Made by a program: the position numbers and the translations under genes. Source: Flavobacterium daejeonense DSM 17708 (lineage in GTDB: Bacteria; Bacteroidota; Bacteroidia; Flavobacteriales; Flavobacteriaceae). Taken from it: a stretch of 64,000 nt of DNA. Of the stretch, positions 44,584 to 54,017 are shown one piece after another. Numbering within the stretch: position 1 is the stretch's first letter; every line of letters begins with the position of its first letter. The notes under the pieces were generated by a model. That model searched no databases. It was given only the letters and a program-made list of their open reading frames with translations, and was not told where the DNA came from. Location: assembly GCF_000425425.1 (NCBI RefSeq), contig NZ_AUDK01000017.1, positions 42,801-106,800 of the forward strand, written 5' to 3'.

Positions 44584-45996
44584 TTATTTCCCGATACAAA
44601 AATTAGCAAAAATATTCCCAAGTAATTCATCGTTAGTCACCTGTCCGGTAATCATTCCGAATTGATACAAGGCTTCTTTGATATCCAGTGCCATCAGGTC
44701 ACTTGAAAGACCTGTTTCTAATCCAAATTTTACTTTTTGTATTTCTTCCAAGGCTTTTAAAAGCGAATCATAGTGACGGGTGTTAGTTACAATAGTTTCG
44801 TTGTTTCGCAAAGCTCCGGTGTTGACAAAAGAGAGCAGTTGGTTTTTTAATTCTTCAACCCCAATGTTTTGTTTGGCGGAAATAAATAGAGTTGTTAGTT
44901 GTTGGTTGTTAGTTGATAGTTTTGTCTCAATTGTATTTAATAGCTTATCAGGGAGCAAGTCTTTTTTATTGATAAGAATTAAAATCGGTTTTTGAGGGTA
45001 TTGATTTTGTGTTCTGTTGATTTCAACAAGTAAATTATCTAGTTTTCCATCAACGGACAACTGACAACCATCAACTAAATACAAAATAACTTGAGCCTGT
45101 TCTATTTTCTCAAAAGTTTTCTTAATCCCGATACTTTCCACCACATCCTGCGTATCACGAATTCCGGCAGTGTCAATAAAACGGAAACCAATGCCGCCAA
45201 TGACTAATTCGTCTTCAATAGTGTCTCGGGTAGTCCCGGCAATGTCCGAAACGATGGCGCGTTCTTCGTTTAAAAGAGCATTTAACAGTGTCGATTTTCC
45301 TACATTCGGTTCACCTATAATAGCAACCGGAATTCCGTTTTTGATTACGTTTCCTACAGCAAAAGAGTCAATTAGTCTTTTTAAGACAAATTCGATGCGG
45401 TTAATCAATTCGTTAAACTGACTTCTGTCGGCAAATTCTACATCTTCTTCGGCAAAGTCTAATTCTAATTCGATAAGAGAAGCAAAATTTAATAGTTCTT
45501 CACGCAGTTTGGCAATTTCATTCGAAAATCCACCACGCATTTGCTGCATTGCAATTTGGTGAGAAGCCTCGTTGTCAGACGAAATTAAGTCAGCAACAGC
45601 TTCGGCTTGAGATAAGTCCAGTTTTCCGTTTAAGAAAGCTCTTAGTGTAAACTCTCCGGCATCGGCCATGCGACAGCCTTTTCTTAATAATAATTGAATA
45701 ATTTGTTGTTGAATATAAGTCGATCCGTGGCAGGAAATCTCAACAGTATTTTCGCCGGTATAGGAATTAGGTCCTTTGAAAACAGAAACCAATACCTGAT
45801 CCAAAGTTTTTGCCTCGTCCACAATATGCCCTAAATGCAAAGTGTGTGATTTTTGTTTCGTTAAATCTTTGTTTTTTATTGATTTAAAAACAGTGTTCAC
45901 GATGCTGATGGCATCCTGTCCGGAAACACGTATGATGGCAATGGCTCCGGTTCCTGAAGCTGTGGCCAGCGCGACTATTGAATCGTTGTTAAGCAT
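44584..45996 (-). CDS. mnmE: tRNA modification GTPase MnmE
   Basis: MnmE, with MnmG, installs the 5-carboxymethylaminomethyl group on the wobble uridine of several tRNAs. The N-terminal folate-binding domain (IVALATASGTGAIAIIRVSG) is followed by the inserted GTPase domain with G1 GEPNVGKS (about 228-235), IAGTTRDT, DTAGI and NKKD. The C-terminal CIGK motif ends the protein. The start at 45996 gives 470 residues and begins like other family members; a start at 46017 would add seven residues. The final codons F-C-I-G-K-stop are the same segment used as an integration site by Salmonella island SGI1 in the mnmE homologue thdF, and the accessory island abuts it here. Confidence 0.95.
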   Translation of the reverse strand: MLNNDSIVALATASGTGAIAIIRVSGQDAISIVNTVFKSIKNKDLTKQKSHTLHLGHIVDEAKTLDQVLVSVFKGPNSYTGENTVEISCHGSTYIQQQIIQLLLRKGCRMADAGEFTLRAFLNGKLDLSQAEAVADLISSDNEASHQIAMQQMRGGFSNEIAKLREELLNFASLIELELDFAEEDVEFADRSQFNELINRIEFVLKRLIDSFAVGNVIKNGIPVAIIGEPNVGKSTLLNALLNEERAIVSDIAGTTRDTIEDELVIGGIGFRFIDTAGIRDTQDVVESIGIKKTFEKIEQAQVILYLVDGCQLSVDGKLDNLLVEINRTQNQYPQKPILILINKKDLLPDKLLNTIETKLSTNNQQLTTLFISAKQNIGVEELKNQLLSFVNTGALRNNETIVTNTRHYDSLLKALEEIQKVKFGLETGLSSDLMALDIKEALYQFGMITGQVTNDELLGNIFANFCIGK

Positions 45997-46142
45997 TTTT
46001 TTCTGAATTGGCTGCAAAGGTACTAAATCTGGTTAAGTATTGTTAAAACTTATAACATAAAAGCATAATTTATTGGGAATTAAAGCGTTAAAATTGTATC
46101 TTTATTGGGTTAGCTAAGGTTTAATTTTACAACTGATTTAAA

Positions 46143-46976
46143 ATGAAACGCATCTTATTTCCTACCGATTTTTCTGAAACTGCCACCAATGCTTTTATTC
46201 ATGCTTTAGAATTTGCCAATTGCATTGAGGGTGAGTTGATATTGTTACACGCTTTTGATTTGCCTGTTTTCGACAGCCAGTATTTTCCGGAAAATTATAT
46301 GCTGATTTACGAATCGGTGGAGTTGACCCAATTTGAATTTTTTAAAGATGAATTACCTAAATTGCATGCTATTGCTCAGGAACGTAATTTGAGTCATATA
46401 AAAATGTCTCATCGGTTGATGGACGGAAATTTGTTGGGAACCATCGAAAGGTCGATTCAGGAAGATAAAATCGATTTTATCGTTATGGGAACAGAAGGTG
46501 AAAAAAGCTGGACCGAATTGTTCCTAGGAACCCGAACAACTGCGGTAATTTCGGATGTAGATATACCGGTGTTGAGTATTCCGGCTGAGGCCAAATTTAA
46601 AACGATAAAAAACATTGGTTTTACAACCCGATTTAGACCCAAAGACAAGCCGGCTTTGAAAAATGTGGTTGAAATTGCCAAAAAAATGAATGCCAAAGTT
46701 AAATGTCTCTATGTTAAAACGGATGCTTCGGATGTTTCCAAAGAAACGATTAAACAATGGGAAGAAGAATTTGCCAATGATCCGGTGGGATTTAATGTGG
46801 TTTTAAGCGAAGAAGTGAAAGAAAGTATTCTTGATTTTATTCTGTTTAAAGATATCGATATGTTGATAATGTTGGCTTATAAGCATAACTTTTTTAAAAG
46901 TTTGTTTCATCACAGTTTAACTAAAGATATTGCAGCTCATTGGGATATTCCTATTTTAGCGATTCCTATTCAATAA
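46143..46976 (+). CDS. Tandem-domain universal stress protein (UspA family)
   Basis: This 277-residue cytoplasmic protein contains two UspA-like domains. The first begins KRILFPTDFSETATNAF and ends near residue 145 with the nucleotide-binding-like VMGTEGEKSW stretch and DIPVLSIPA. The second, more divergent one begins about residue 155 (KNIGFTTRFRPKDKPAL) and ends WDIPILAIPIQ. Such proteins respond to starvation and other stress, some by binding ATP. The gene is divergent from mnmE with a 146-base gap that must contain both promoters. Confidence 0.88.
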   Translation: MKRILFPTDFSETATNAFIHALEFANCIEGELILLHAFDLPVFDSQYFPENYMLIYESVELTQFEFFKDELPKLHAIAQERNLSHIKMSHRLMDGNLLGTIERSIQEDKIDFIVMGTEGEKSWTELFLGTRTTAVISDVDIPVLSIPAEAKFKTIKNIGFTTRFRPKDKPALKNVVEIAKKMNAKVKCLYVKTDASDVSKETIKQWEEEFANDPVGFNVVLSEEVKESILDFILFKDIDMLIMLAYKHNFFKSLFHHSLTKDIAAHWDIPILAIPIQ

Positions 46977-47083
46977 GTTTTTGTGAATTTTGAGAAAATT
47001 TACGCTTTAACTTTTTTAAGATTAAGCTAAAAAAGGGCAATTATAATACAAGCTCCTTTATATTTGTATTTCATTTTTGAATT

Positions 47084-48856
47084 ATGAATATATATCCGTC
47101 CAAAATTTCTTTTTTTACCGCTGAATTAAGTAAAATCAATCGAAAGTATAATTTAATTAGTTTGTTGCGATTAGGAAGTATTGCGCTTTTTTTATTGTCA
47201 TTATATTATTATTTCCAGCAAAACAGCTTTCTTTATTTGTTGTTTTCCGGATTGTTTTTGGTCATTTTTATTGGGTTAATGCGAAGACATTCCCAACTTC
47301 AGTTTCAAAAAAAATTGAATCAGGCACTTTTGAATATCAATCAGGACGAGTTGGGTTTTTTGGAACGAAAAAAAATCCCCTTTGAAAATGGAGCTGAGTT
47401 TACAGATTTTCATCATCCTTATGCGTATGATTTGGATATTTTTGGAAATAATTCCCTGTTCCAATATTTGAACAGAACGGCAACTTACATTGGAAAAAAG
47501 ACTTTAGCAGATAGTTTGTTGCAAAAATCTTCTAACAAACAAATTCAGGAAAATCAACAAGCAACAAAAGAGTTGACTTCAAAAGTAGAATTTCGTCAGG
47601 AATTTTTGGCTTTAGCCAAAGTTGCCGAAGATAATGAACCGAGTTACAAATCTTTGTTGGCCTGGAGCCGGTCTAACAGCAGGCCTTTACCTAAATGGAC
47701 TTTATTTTTCTCTTATATAAGTCCGGTTGTTTTTTTGATAACTTTTATGGCTTACTTATTCACTTCTGATTTGATTATTTTGAAGAGTTTAAGTTATTTG
47801 TTTATCCTCAATCTGATCATTTTAGGTAAGTTTTTAAAACGAATTCAGTTAGAAATAGCTAAATCGGATGATATTGATAAAATAATTAGACAGTATGCAC
47901 TTTTGCTGGAGAAAATAGAAAAAGAACATTTTTCGGCACCAAGATTGGTGGAATTACAGCAGCAGTTGAAGCTGAAAAAAGAAAATGCAAGCTTGCATTT
48001 AAAACAATTATCCGAATTATTTTCGAGAAATGATACTATTGCCAATTTGATTACGGCGGTTGTTTTCAACGGAACTTTTTTGTTTAATTTTCATGTTTTA
48101 AAGGCTTTATTGACTTGGAAAAAAGAACATGCAGCCGCTCTTGAAGATTGGCTGACGGTTATTGGAGAAATTGAAAAATTAAACAGCTTTGCTAATTTAG
48201 CTCATAATAATCCGGATTATTGCTTTCCTGTTTTAAATACTGATTTTAAAATTGATTTTACTAATCTGAGTCATCCTTTATTGAATCCAAAAACAAGAGT
48301 AGGGAATGACGTCGTTTTTTATCCGCAATCCTTTATGATTTTAACGGGTTCGAATATGTCCGGTAAAAGTACTTTTTTGAGAAGTTTGGGAATTAATATG
48401 GTTTTGGCAGGTAGTGGTTCAGTAGTTTGTGCGACGCAGGCACAGGTTCATCCGTTAGCAGTTTTAGTTTCTATGCGACTTTCGGATTCTTTGTCGGATA
48501 GTGAATCGTATTTCTTTGCCGAAATCAAACGTTTAAAGCAAATTATGGAAAGTCTCACAGCGGAAGTTTCCTTTGTTTTATTGGACGAAATTTTACGTGG
48601 AACGAATTCTGATGATAAGAGAAACGGAACTATTGAAGTGGTGAAAAAGCTGATTACTAAAAAAGCCATCGGAGCCATTGCGACTCACGATATCGAAGTG
48701 TGTTTGACAACAAATGAATTTTCGGAGATTTTAACTAATAATTGTTTTGAAGTCGAAATCCTGAATGATGAGCTACATTTTGATTATAAACTTCGTAAAG
48801 GTATTTGTCAAAATAAAAGTGCCAGTTTCCTGATGAAGAAAATGGAGATTATTTGA
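47084..48856 (+). CDS. Membrane-associated MutS-like ATPase
   Basis: This 590-residue protein ends with a MutS domain V ATPase. Walker A is GSNMSGKS (422-429), and Walker B with signature lies in VLLDEILRGTNSDDKR, followed by IGAIATHDIEVC. Unlike mismatch-repair MutS it has no mismatch-recognition domain. Instead it has hydrophobic segments near residues 28-70 and about 210-250, so it is probably membrane-bound. This MutS-like family is widespread in Bacteroidota and its function is not established; mismatch repair should not be assumed. It follows the stress protein by 107 bases and may be separately transcribed. Confidence 0.85.
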   Translation: MNIYPSKISFFTAELSKINRKYNLISLLRLGSIALFLLSLYYYFQQNSFLYLLFSGLFLVIFIGLMRRHSQLQFQKKLNQALLNINQDELGFLERKKIPFENGAEFTDFHHPYAYDLDIFGNNSLFQYLNRTATYIGKKTLADSLLQKSSNKQIQENQQATKELTSKVEFRQEFLALAKVAEDNEPSYKSLLAWSRSNSRPLPKWTLFFSYISPVVFLITFMAYLFTSDLIILKSLSYLFILNLIILGKFLKRIQLEIAKSDDIDKIIRQYALLLEKIEKEHFSAPRLVELQQQLKLKKENASLHLKQLSELFSRNDTIANLITAVVFNGTFLFNFHVLKALLTWKKEHAAALEDWLTVIGEIEKLNSFANLAHNNPDYCFPVLNTDFKIDFTNLSHPLLNPKTRVGNDVVFYPQSFMILTGSNMSGKSTFLRSLGINMVLAGSGSVVCATQAQVHPLAVLVSMRLSDSLSDSESYFFAEIKRLKQIMESLTAEVSFVLLDEILRGTNSDDKRNGTIEVVKKLITKKAIGAIATHDIEVCLTTNEFSEILTNNCFEVEILNDELHFDYKLRKGICQNKSASFLMKKMEII

Positions 48857-49091
48857 TTTTTTAGCCGCTAATTCACGAATGTTTTTTTTAGAATAGTACA
48901 TATTCATTGCATTACATAAATTGCTTTGTTAACATACAGATTGTAGAATGATTAAAAGGATTTCAGAGTTTTGAATTATTAATTATTATTTGTAATTATT
49001 GAAGATAAAAGCTATTCGCATTTAACGAATTAGTGGAATTAAAAGAAAAAGAGTTAGTATTAATTCGTGTATTGGGGGCTGTTATAAATGA
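48857..49091. other. Gene-free spacer before dnaN terminator
   Basis: The stretch has short Flavobacterium-like repeats around AATTCACGAAT / AACGAATTAG. An open frame at 49033-49305 runs through the terminator and into dnaN on the wrong strand and is rejected. Confidence 0.4.
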
Positions 49092-49130
49092 AAAAAAAAC
49101 CGCTTTTCAAGGAGGAATCGCGGTTTTTTT
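49092..49130. terminator. Bidirectional terminator between mutS-like gene and dnaN
   Basis: Arms AAAAAAACCGC (49093-49103) and GCGGTTTTTTT (49120-49130) are perfect complements with a 16-base loop. A- and T-runs on both sides allow termination of both convergent transcripts. Confidence 0.85.
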
Positions 49131-49230
49131 TAAATATAAAAAATGGTTGGTTAATTACGAATTATGTTACAATGATAAGTATTATATTTTAATATCAAAA
49201 ATAAAACGTTATTTTTTTATTAAATTAATC

Positions 49231-50349
49231 TTAACTATTCAGCATTACCGGCATTACCAGCATAGTAACCGTTTCACCGTCTTCCAGACCATCAACGGGA
49301 GTTAAAATTCCGGCACGGTTAGGCAAAGACATTTCCAGCATAATCATGTCAGATTGTAAGTTAGTTAGCATCTCAGTCAGGAAACGGGAGTTGTAACCTA
49401 TTTGCATATCATCCCCTTGATAATCACAAGTTAATCTTTCTTCAGCTTTGTTAGAGTAGTCAATGTCTTCAGCAGAAACATTTAATTCAGCACCTGCAAT
49501 TTTCAAACGGATTTGGTGTGTGGTTTTGTTCGAAAAGATAGCCACACGACGTACAGAACTCAAAAACTGAGAACGGTCGATCATTAATTTATTTGGGTTT
49601 TCTTTCGGAATTACGGCTTCGTAATTTGGGTATTTTCCATCAATTAAACGACACATTAGTACGTAATTATCAAAAGAAAAAGTAGCATTCGAATCGTTGT
49701 ATTCAATTTTTACTTCCGCATCTGAAGTTGCCAGAATATTTTTCAAAATATTCAATGGTTTTTTGGGCATGATAAAATCAGCCACGTGAGAAGCCGTTAC
49801 ATCGGTACGGGCATATTTTACTAATTTGTGAGCATCAGTTGCTACAAAAGTCAACCCCTGCGGAGAGAATTGGAAAAACACTCCAGACATTACCGGACGT
49901 AAATCGTCGTTTCCGGCAGCAAAAATAGTTTTGCTTACCGCAGTCGCTAAAACGTCAGCAGGAACTAAAGTTACCGATGGTTCGTCTAAGTTTACCGCTT
50001 TAGGGAATTCTTCTCCTGGAGCATAAGCTAAGGCATATTTTCCGGAATTAGAGCTGATTTCGATAGTGTTGTTTTCTTCAACGGTGAAAGTAAGTGGCTG
50101 TTCCGGAAAGGTTTTTAAGATTTCCAAAAGTAATTTGGCAGGAACGGCAACACTTCCCTGACTTGTAGAATCGATAGACAAAGTAGCCGACATGGTTGTT
50201 TCTAAATCAGAAGCAGAAACGGTTAATTCGTTATTGTCTAATTCAAATAAGAAGTTATCCAAAATAGGCAAAGTGTTGCTACTGTTGATAACGCTTCCTA
50301 AAACTTGTAATTGTTTTAATAAGTACGAACTCGATACTATAAATTTCAT
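49231..50349 (-). CDS. dnaN: DNA polymerase III beta sliding clamp
   Basis: This 372-residue protein forms the dimeric ring that tethers DNA polymerase III to DNA. Three repeated clamp domains are visible, starting at MKFIVSSSYLLKQLQ, at about residue 125 and at about 245 (PKENPNKLMIDRSQFL). The typical end is EDGETVTMLVMPVMLNS, close to the canonical MPMRL end of the peptide-binding pocket. Length agrees with other beta clamps. It is on the - strand, separated from gldG by a 187-base AT-rich gap. Confidence 0.96.
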   Translation of the reverse strand: MKFIVSSSYLLKQLQVLGSVINSSNTLPILDNFLFELDNNELTVSASDLETTMSATLSIDSTSQGSVAVPAKLLLEILKTFPEQPLTFTVEENNTIEISSNSGKYALAYAPGEEFPKAVNLDEPSVTLVPADVLATAVSKTIFAAGNDDLRPVMSGVFFQFSPQGLTFVATDAHKLVKYARTDVTASHVADFIMPKKPLNILKNILATSDAEVKIEYNDSNATFSFDNYVLMCRLIDGKYPNYEAVIPKENPNKLMIDRSQFLSSVRRVAIFSNKTTHQIRLKIAGAELNVSAEDIDYSNKAEERLTCDYQGDDMQIGYNSRFLTEMLTNLQSDMIMLEMSLPNRAGILTPVDGLEDGETVTMLVMPVMLNS

Positions 50350-50536
50350 ATGAAGATTATATTTATTTTTTATTGCAAAATGAAATAGCGGGGTTAAACT
50401 AATTTACTTTGGTAAACCGTACCATTTCATTAATTTTATTTTGTTTTTTATGTTATTCTGTCCTCGAATTTGAAAATAATACATTTTTACAAATATATCG
50501 TAAACAAAGCTAGTATTGAAAAATTTTTATTAACAT

Positions 50537-52222
50537 CTATTTGCGGTATTTGCGTTTTCGCAAAAAGCTAAAAACAACGCCAAAAACAGCTAAAATTAGA
50601 ATTGGAAGCCCGATAGTTAGGAGCTGAGTGCGGGTATAATTTTCATATACTTTTTCTTTGTCCAATAATGGTAAATCCAAATCCTTTGATCGAATGTTAA
50701 TAAGTCCGTTGTCGTCCAGGAGGTAATTCACGCAATTCAGCAGGAAATCTTTGTTGTCATATAGATTTCCCGAACGTTGGTCGTAACCCAGTTCAACCGG
50801 TGCATAATTTTTATCCAATTGGTTTTTGATAACATCTCCGTCCGAAATGACAATCATTTTATTGTTTTTGCCCTGAGCTTTAAAGTTGTTTTGTTTAAAA
50901 GCTAAAACACGGTTTTGAAATGCCGAATGAAAATTACCTTCGAGTAAAACCGCCAAAGGAAGATTTCCGGTATTGATATAATGATTCGGGCTGGTTTCTT
51001 CGGCTACAATATTCAAATTGATTTCGATAGGAGTTCCTACTTTTTTTGAATATGGTGACGATTGTAATAAAACGGTTTTCTTAATTCCGTTTTTCAAAGT
51101 GTCTATTGGACTGGTAAAATCAAACTTAATTCCTCCCAGATTTTTCACAATCGGATGTTGACTTTCCGGATAAACTAAAGGGGCAAATTTCCAATTGAAA
51201 GATTGGTATTGGGTAGCGCTTCCCTGTTCGCCTGTAGCCAGTTTAATTGGACTTCCCTGTTCGTCTTTTACAATATCCGGATTGATACGAATTCCGTATT
51301 TAAAGAACATATCGTTCATATTCAGGTTTTTAGGGAAAACCATCGAAGCGCCGGCATCGTTGTACAAACTATCCATTTCGGCGGTAGTTTGTTCCATGAG
51401 CCACATACTTTTTCCGCCATTCATTACAAATTGATCTAATACTTGTTTTTCGGCATCTGTAAACACTTCTGTTGGTTTAGCAATAATAGCTAAATCGTAT
51501 TTTTTTAGCGCTTCCAAAGTTCCTGTTGGGTTTTTAGCAACCGAATCTAAGGTGAAAGGACCTATGTGGTAACTTTCGCGTATTTGCAGTAAAAATTTAG
51601 CAATTAGGATGTCCTGAATTTCGCCGTTCCCTTTGATAACCGCTATTTTTTTCTGCTTTTCTTTGGTAATCTTATTCAAAGCTTCGGCTATCGAATATTC
51701 TAAATGCTGAACGGAACCAATCACTTTTTCGGTTGTGGAAGCCCCCATGATATTTTTCAATAAAGGAATATTGACTTCTTTATTGTGATAGACTGCAATT
51801 GCCCAGGGGAAAACCATTTCCTGAGATTGCTTTCCTTTGTCGTCCACGGTGATGTTTACCGGAGTCATGCCTTTCATGTACAAAGTTTTGATGTTGTCCA
51901 TGCTTTCGTCTTCATTTTCCAAAGGATTGACAAATTCGAAAATAATATTCGAATTATAGGCTTGAAATTCTTCCAGTAATTCACGGGTTTCCTGTTGTAA
52001 TCTTCTGAACTCGGCCGGCAATTCGCCTTCCATGTAAATTTTGATTGACAGCGGTTCTTTTACCTCTTTTATAATGTTTAAAGAAGTTTGCGAAAGAGTG
52101 TATCGGTGGTCTTTAGTTAAGTCAAACCGATGAAAAAACGAGTTTCCAATTACATTTATAATAACCAGAATTGCAATTGTAACAAATACCGATTTAAGAT
52201 TTCTTTTTTTAGCAGTTGTCAT
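50537..52222 (-). CDS. gldG: Gliding-motility ABC transporter-associated protein GldG
   Basis: This 561-residue protein has an N-terminal transmembrane helix (about 10-28, SVFVTIAILVIINVIGN), a large periplasmic ABC-associated region (YTLSQTSLNIIKEVKEPL, then NKITKEKQKKIAVIKGNG) and a C-terminal helix (LLTIGLPILILAVFGVVF). It matches GldG, which with GldF and the ATPase GldA forms a transporter needed for gliding in Flavobacterium johnsoniae. Its start overlaps the gldF stop by one base, so the genes are translationally coupled. gldA is not in this window. The presence of this pair supports a gliding flavobacterium. Confidence 0.93.
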   Translation of the reverse strand: MTTAKKRNLKSVFVTIAILVIINVIGNSFFHRFDLTKDHRYTLSQTSLNIIKEVKEPLSIKIYMEGELPAEFRRLQQETRELLEEFQAYNSNIIFEFVNPLENEDESMDNIKTLYMKGMTPVNITVDDKGKQSQEMVFPWAIAVYHNKEVNIPLLKNIMGASTTEKVIGSVQHLEYSIAEALNKITKEKQKKIAVIKGNGEIQDILIAKFLLQIRESYHIGPFTLDSVAKNPTGTLEALKKYDLAIIAKPTEVFTDAEKQVLDQFVMNGGKSMWLMEQTTAEMDSLYNDAGASMVFPKNLNMNDMFFKYGIRINPDIVKDEQGSPIKLATGEQGSATQYQSFNWKFAPLVYPESQHPIVKNLGGIKFDFTSPIDTLKNGIKKTVLLQSSPYSKKVGTPIEINLNIVAEETSPNHYINTGNLPLAVLLEGNFHSAFQNRVLAFKQNNFKAQGKNNKMIVISDGDVIKNQLDKNYAPVELGYDQRSGNLYDNKDFLLNCVNYLLDDNGLINIRSKDLDLPLLDKEKVYENYTRTQLLTIGLPILILAVFGVVFSFLRKRKYRK

Positions 52223-52947
52223 TACAATTTGAAGGATTTAAGTTGGTAAACAGTAAACGAAAGAAACGCTATCGTAAGACTGATAAAATAGATCATATCT
52301 CTGGTGTCAATCACGCCGCGGCTCATACTTTTAAAGTGATTTTGCATTCCTAAAGCCGAAATCGCCGAAGAAAAAGAAGGAATAATTATGGCAAAACCTT
52401 CAAATCCAAAATAGAAAAAGAAGCATAAAAACACCGCCAGAATGAAAGCTACAATTTGGTTATCGGATAGGGTAGAAGTAAAAATTCCGATGGCGGAATA
52501 AGCGGCAATTAAAAATAATAATCCAAAATAAGAACCAACAGTGCTTCCCATATCGATATTCCCTTCGGGCATTCCTAAACCAGAAATTACCTGAACGTAA
52601 ATAAAAGTTGGCAAAATTGCTATCCAAATAAGCAACATGGCTCCGATAAATTTTCCATTGACTATTTGCCAAACACACAAGGGTTTAGTGAGTAATAATT
52701 CAAGTGTTCCTTGTTTTCTTTCGTCAGAGAATGAGCGCATGGTTACTGCCGGAATTAAGAAAACAAATATCCAGGGAGCCAGAGTAAAAAACGGAGTCAT
52801 ATCGGCAAATCCGGAATTTGGGATGTTGTATTCGCCATTAAAAACCCAAAGGAATAATCCGTTGATGATTAAAAAAATGGCGATAACTAAATAACCTATG
52901 GGCGAACCAAAAAAGGATTTAATTTCACGTAATAATAGGGCTTTCAT
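52222..52947 (-). CDS. gldF: Gliding-motility ABC transporter permease GldF
   Basis: This 241-residue inner-membrane permease has about six helices: residues 15-35, 55-75, 95-125, 135-160, 165-190 and 215-235. It carries the conserved PAVTMRSFSDERKQGTLELL segment of ABC-2 permeases after helix 2. It works with GldG and GldA in gliding and indirectly in surface-protein function. It is the first gene of the gldF-gldG operon, with its start 43 bases from the SAM hydrolase-like gene on the same strand. Confidence 0.94.
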   Translation of the reverse strand: MKALLLREIKSFFGSPIGYLVIAIFLIINGLFLWVFNGEYNIPNSGFADMTPFFTLAPWIFVFLIPAVTMRSFSDERKQGTLELLLTKPLCVWQIVNGKFIGAMLLIWIAILPTFIYVQVISGLGMPEGNIDMGSTVGSYFGLLFLIAAYSAIGIFTSTLSDNQIVAFILAVFLCFFFYFGFEGFAIIIPSFSSAISALGMQNHFKSMSRGVIDTRDMIYFISLTIAFLSFTVYQLKSFKL

Positions 52948-52990
52948 ATATGTTTATTCGTGTATTTGTTAGTTTGGTTAATCGAAAAAT

Positions 52991-53821
52991 TTAATTTTTA
53001 AATTCAATAGTTACAGCATCGCGATAATTTAATCCTAACAAACTGCTTGCTGAACCAATTTTAGAAGGATTGCTTCTGAAAATAGCAATCTCCAGATAAC
53101 CGGCTTCGTTAAAAAGAGCCAGCTTTTCCCCTTCATAATTTTTGATAAGATATTTGTCGGAAATAGCAATCGCGGAATAATTAGGCAATATGGTTTTGAT
53201 ATTTTTGGTCTTCATCTGGATTTCATACGGTCTTCCTTTGGCGACTTCGAGAAATTGTTTTCGGGTAATATTAGTAACCACATTCCCAAAATGATCAATG
53301 TAAATAACATGTCCTTTCAAGGTACTACCGTCGTTGGAAACGACCGTTTTCATTTCAGTAACTTCTTTTACGGTGCTAATTTCTCTTCCAATTACATTCA
53401 GCAAACCACCTCTGGCAATATGACAGGCCACCGTTACAAAAACATCTAATCCCGAAGCGTCAATTGGCAACCGGTCGTGGATATTGATGGCGACAATTTT
53501 TTGCGGAACTATTTTTTGCGAAAGCATACTTAAAATGCCGTTGTCAGCAGCAATAAAATAAGAATCGTTCCATTGCATCACAATGTGAAGATTCTCTTTA
53601 TTCAGCTCCATATCGACTCCAATAATGTGAATGGTTCCCTTAGGAAAACTCGAATAGGCAGCGCCAATGATGTAACTGGCTTCCACAATGTTAAACGGGT
53701 CTATATCGTGCGAAATATCAATAATTTGGGCTTCCGGATACTCGGATAAAATTTTCCCTTTTAGTGCACCAACAAAGTGATCTTTCAAGCCGTAATCGGT
53801 AGTAAGGGTAATTATTGACAT
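52991..53821 (-). CDS. S-adenosyl-L-methionine hydroxide adenosyltransferase family protein
   Basis: This 276-residue cytoplasmic protein belongs to the DUF62/duf-SAM family related to fluorinase and chlorinase. It opens with IITLTTDYGLKDHFVGALKG and contains DISHDIDPFNI, which carries the family's conserved Asp-His. The YIDHFGNVVTNI motif follows in the second domain. Members split S-adenosylmethionine into adenosine and methionine, using water or hydroxide. It precedes gldF by 43 bases on the same strand and may be co-transcribed; a functional link is not evident. Confidence 0.92.
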   Translation of the reverse strand: MSIITLTTDYGLKDHFVGALKGKILSEYPEAQIIDISHDIDPFNIVEASYIIGAAYSSFPKGTIHIIGVDMELNKENLHIVMQWNDSYFIAADNGILSMLSQKIVPQKIVAINIHDRLPIDASGLDVFVTVACHIARGGLLNVIGREISTVKEVTEMKTVVSNDGSTLKGHVIYIDHFGNVVTNITRKQFLEVAKGRPYEIQMKTKNIKTILPNYSAIAISDKYLIKNYEGEKLALFNEAGYLEIAIFRSNPSKIGSASSLLGLNYRDAVTIEFKN

Positions 53822-54017
53822 ATTTTTGTTTATAACTATTGGTGAAATCTAAAATTAATTTTCATTAAATTTGAGATATGCAAAGCTAATAATAGTAATC
53901 TCAAAAACGCAAAAAAGCAAAAACAAATTATAAATTAGTAACCAAATAAAACCAAGATGTACTTCCATTTTGGACGAGATTTTAAATTGATTTAGTAATA
54001 CTAAAAAATTATATCCT

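Noticed and set aside
47084..48856. Annotation as mismatch-repair MutS
   Set aside because: Only the ATPase domain is shared; mismatch-binding domains are absent and membrane segments are present.
49033..49305. 90-codon + strand open frame
   Set aside because: It reads through a bidirectional terminator and into the antisense of dnaN.
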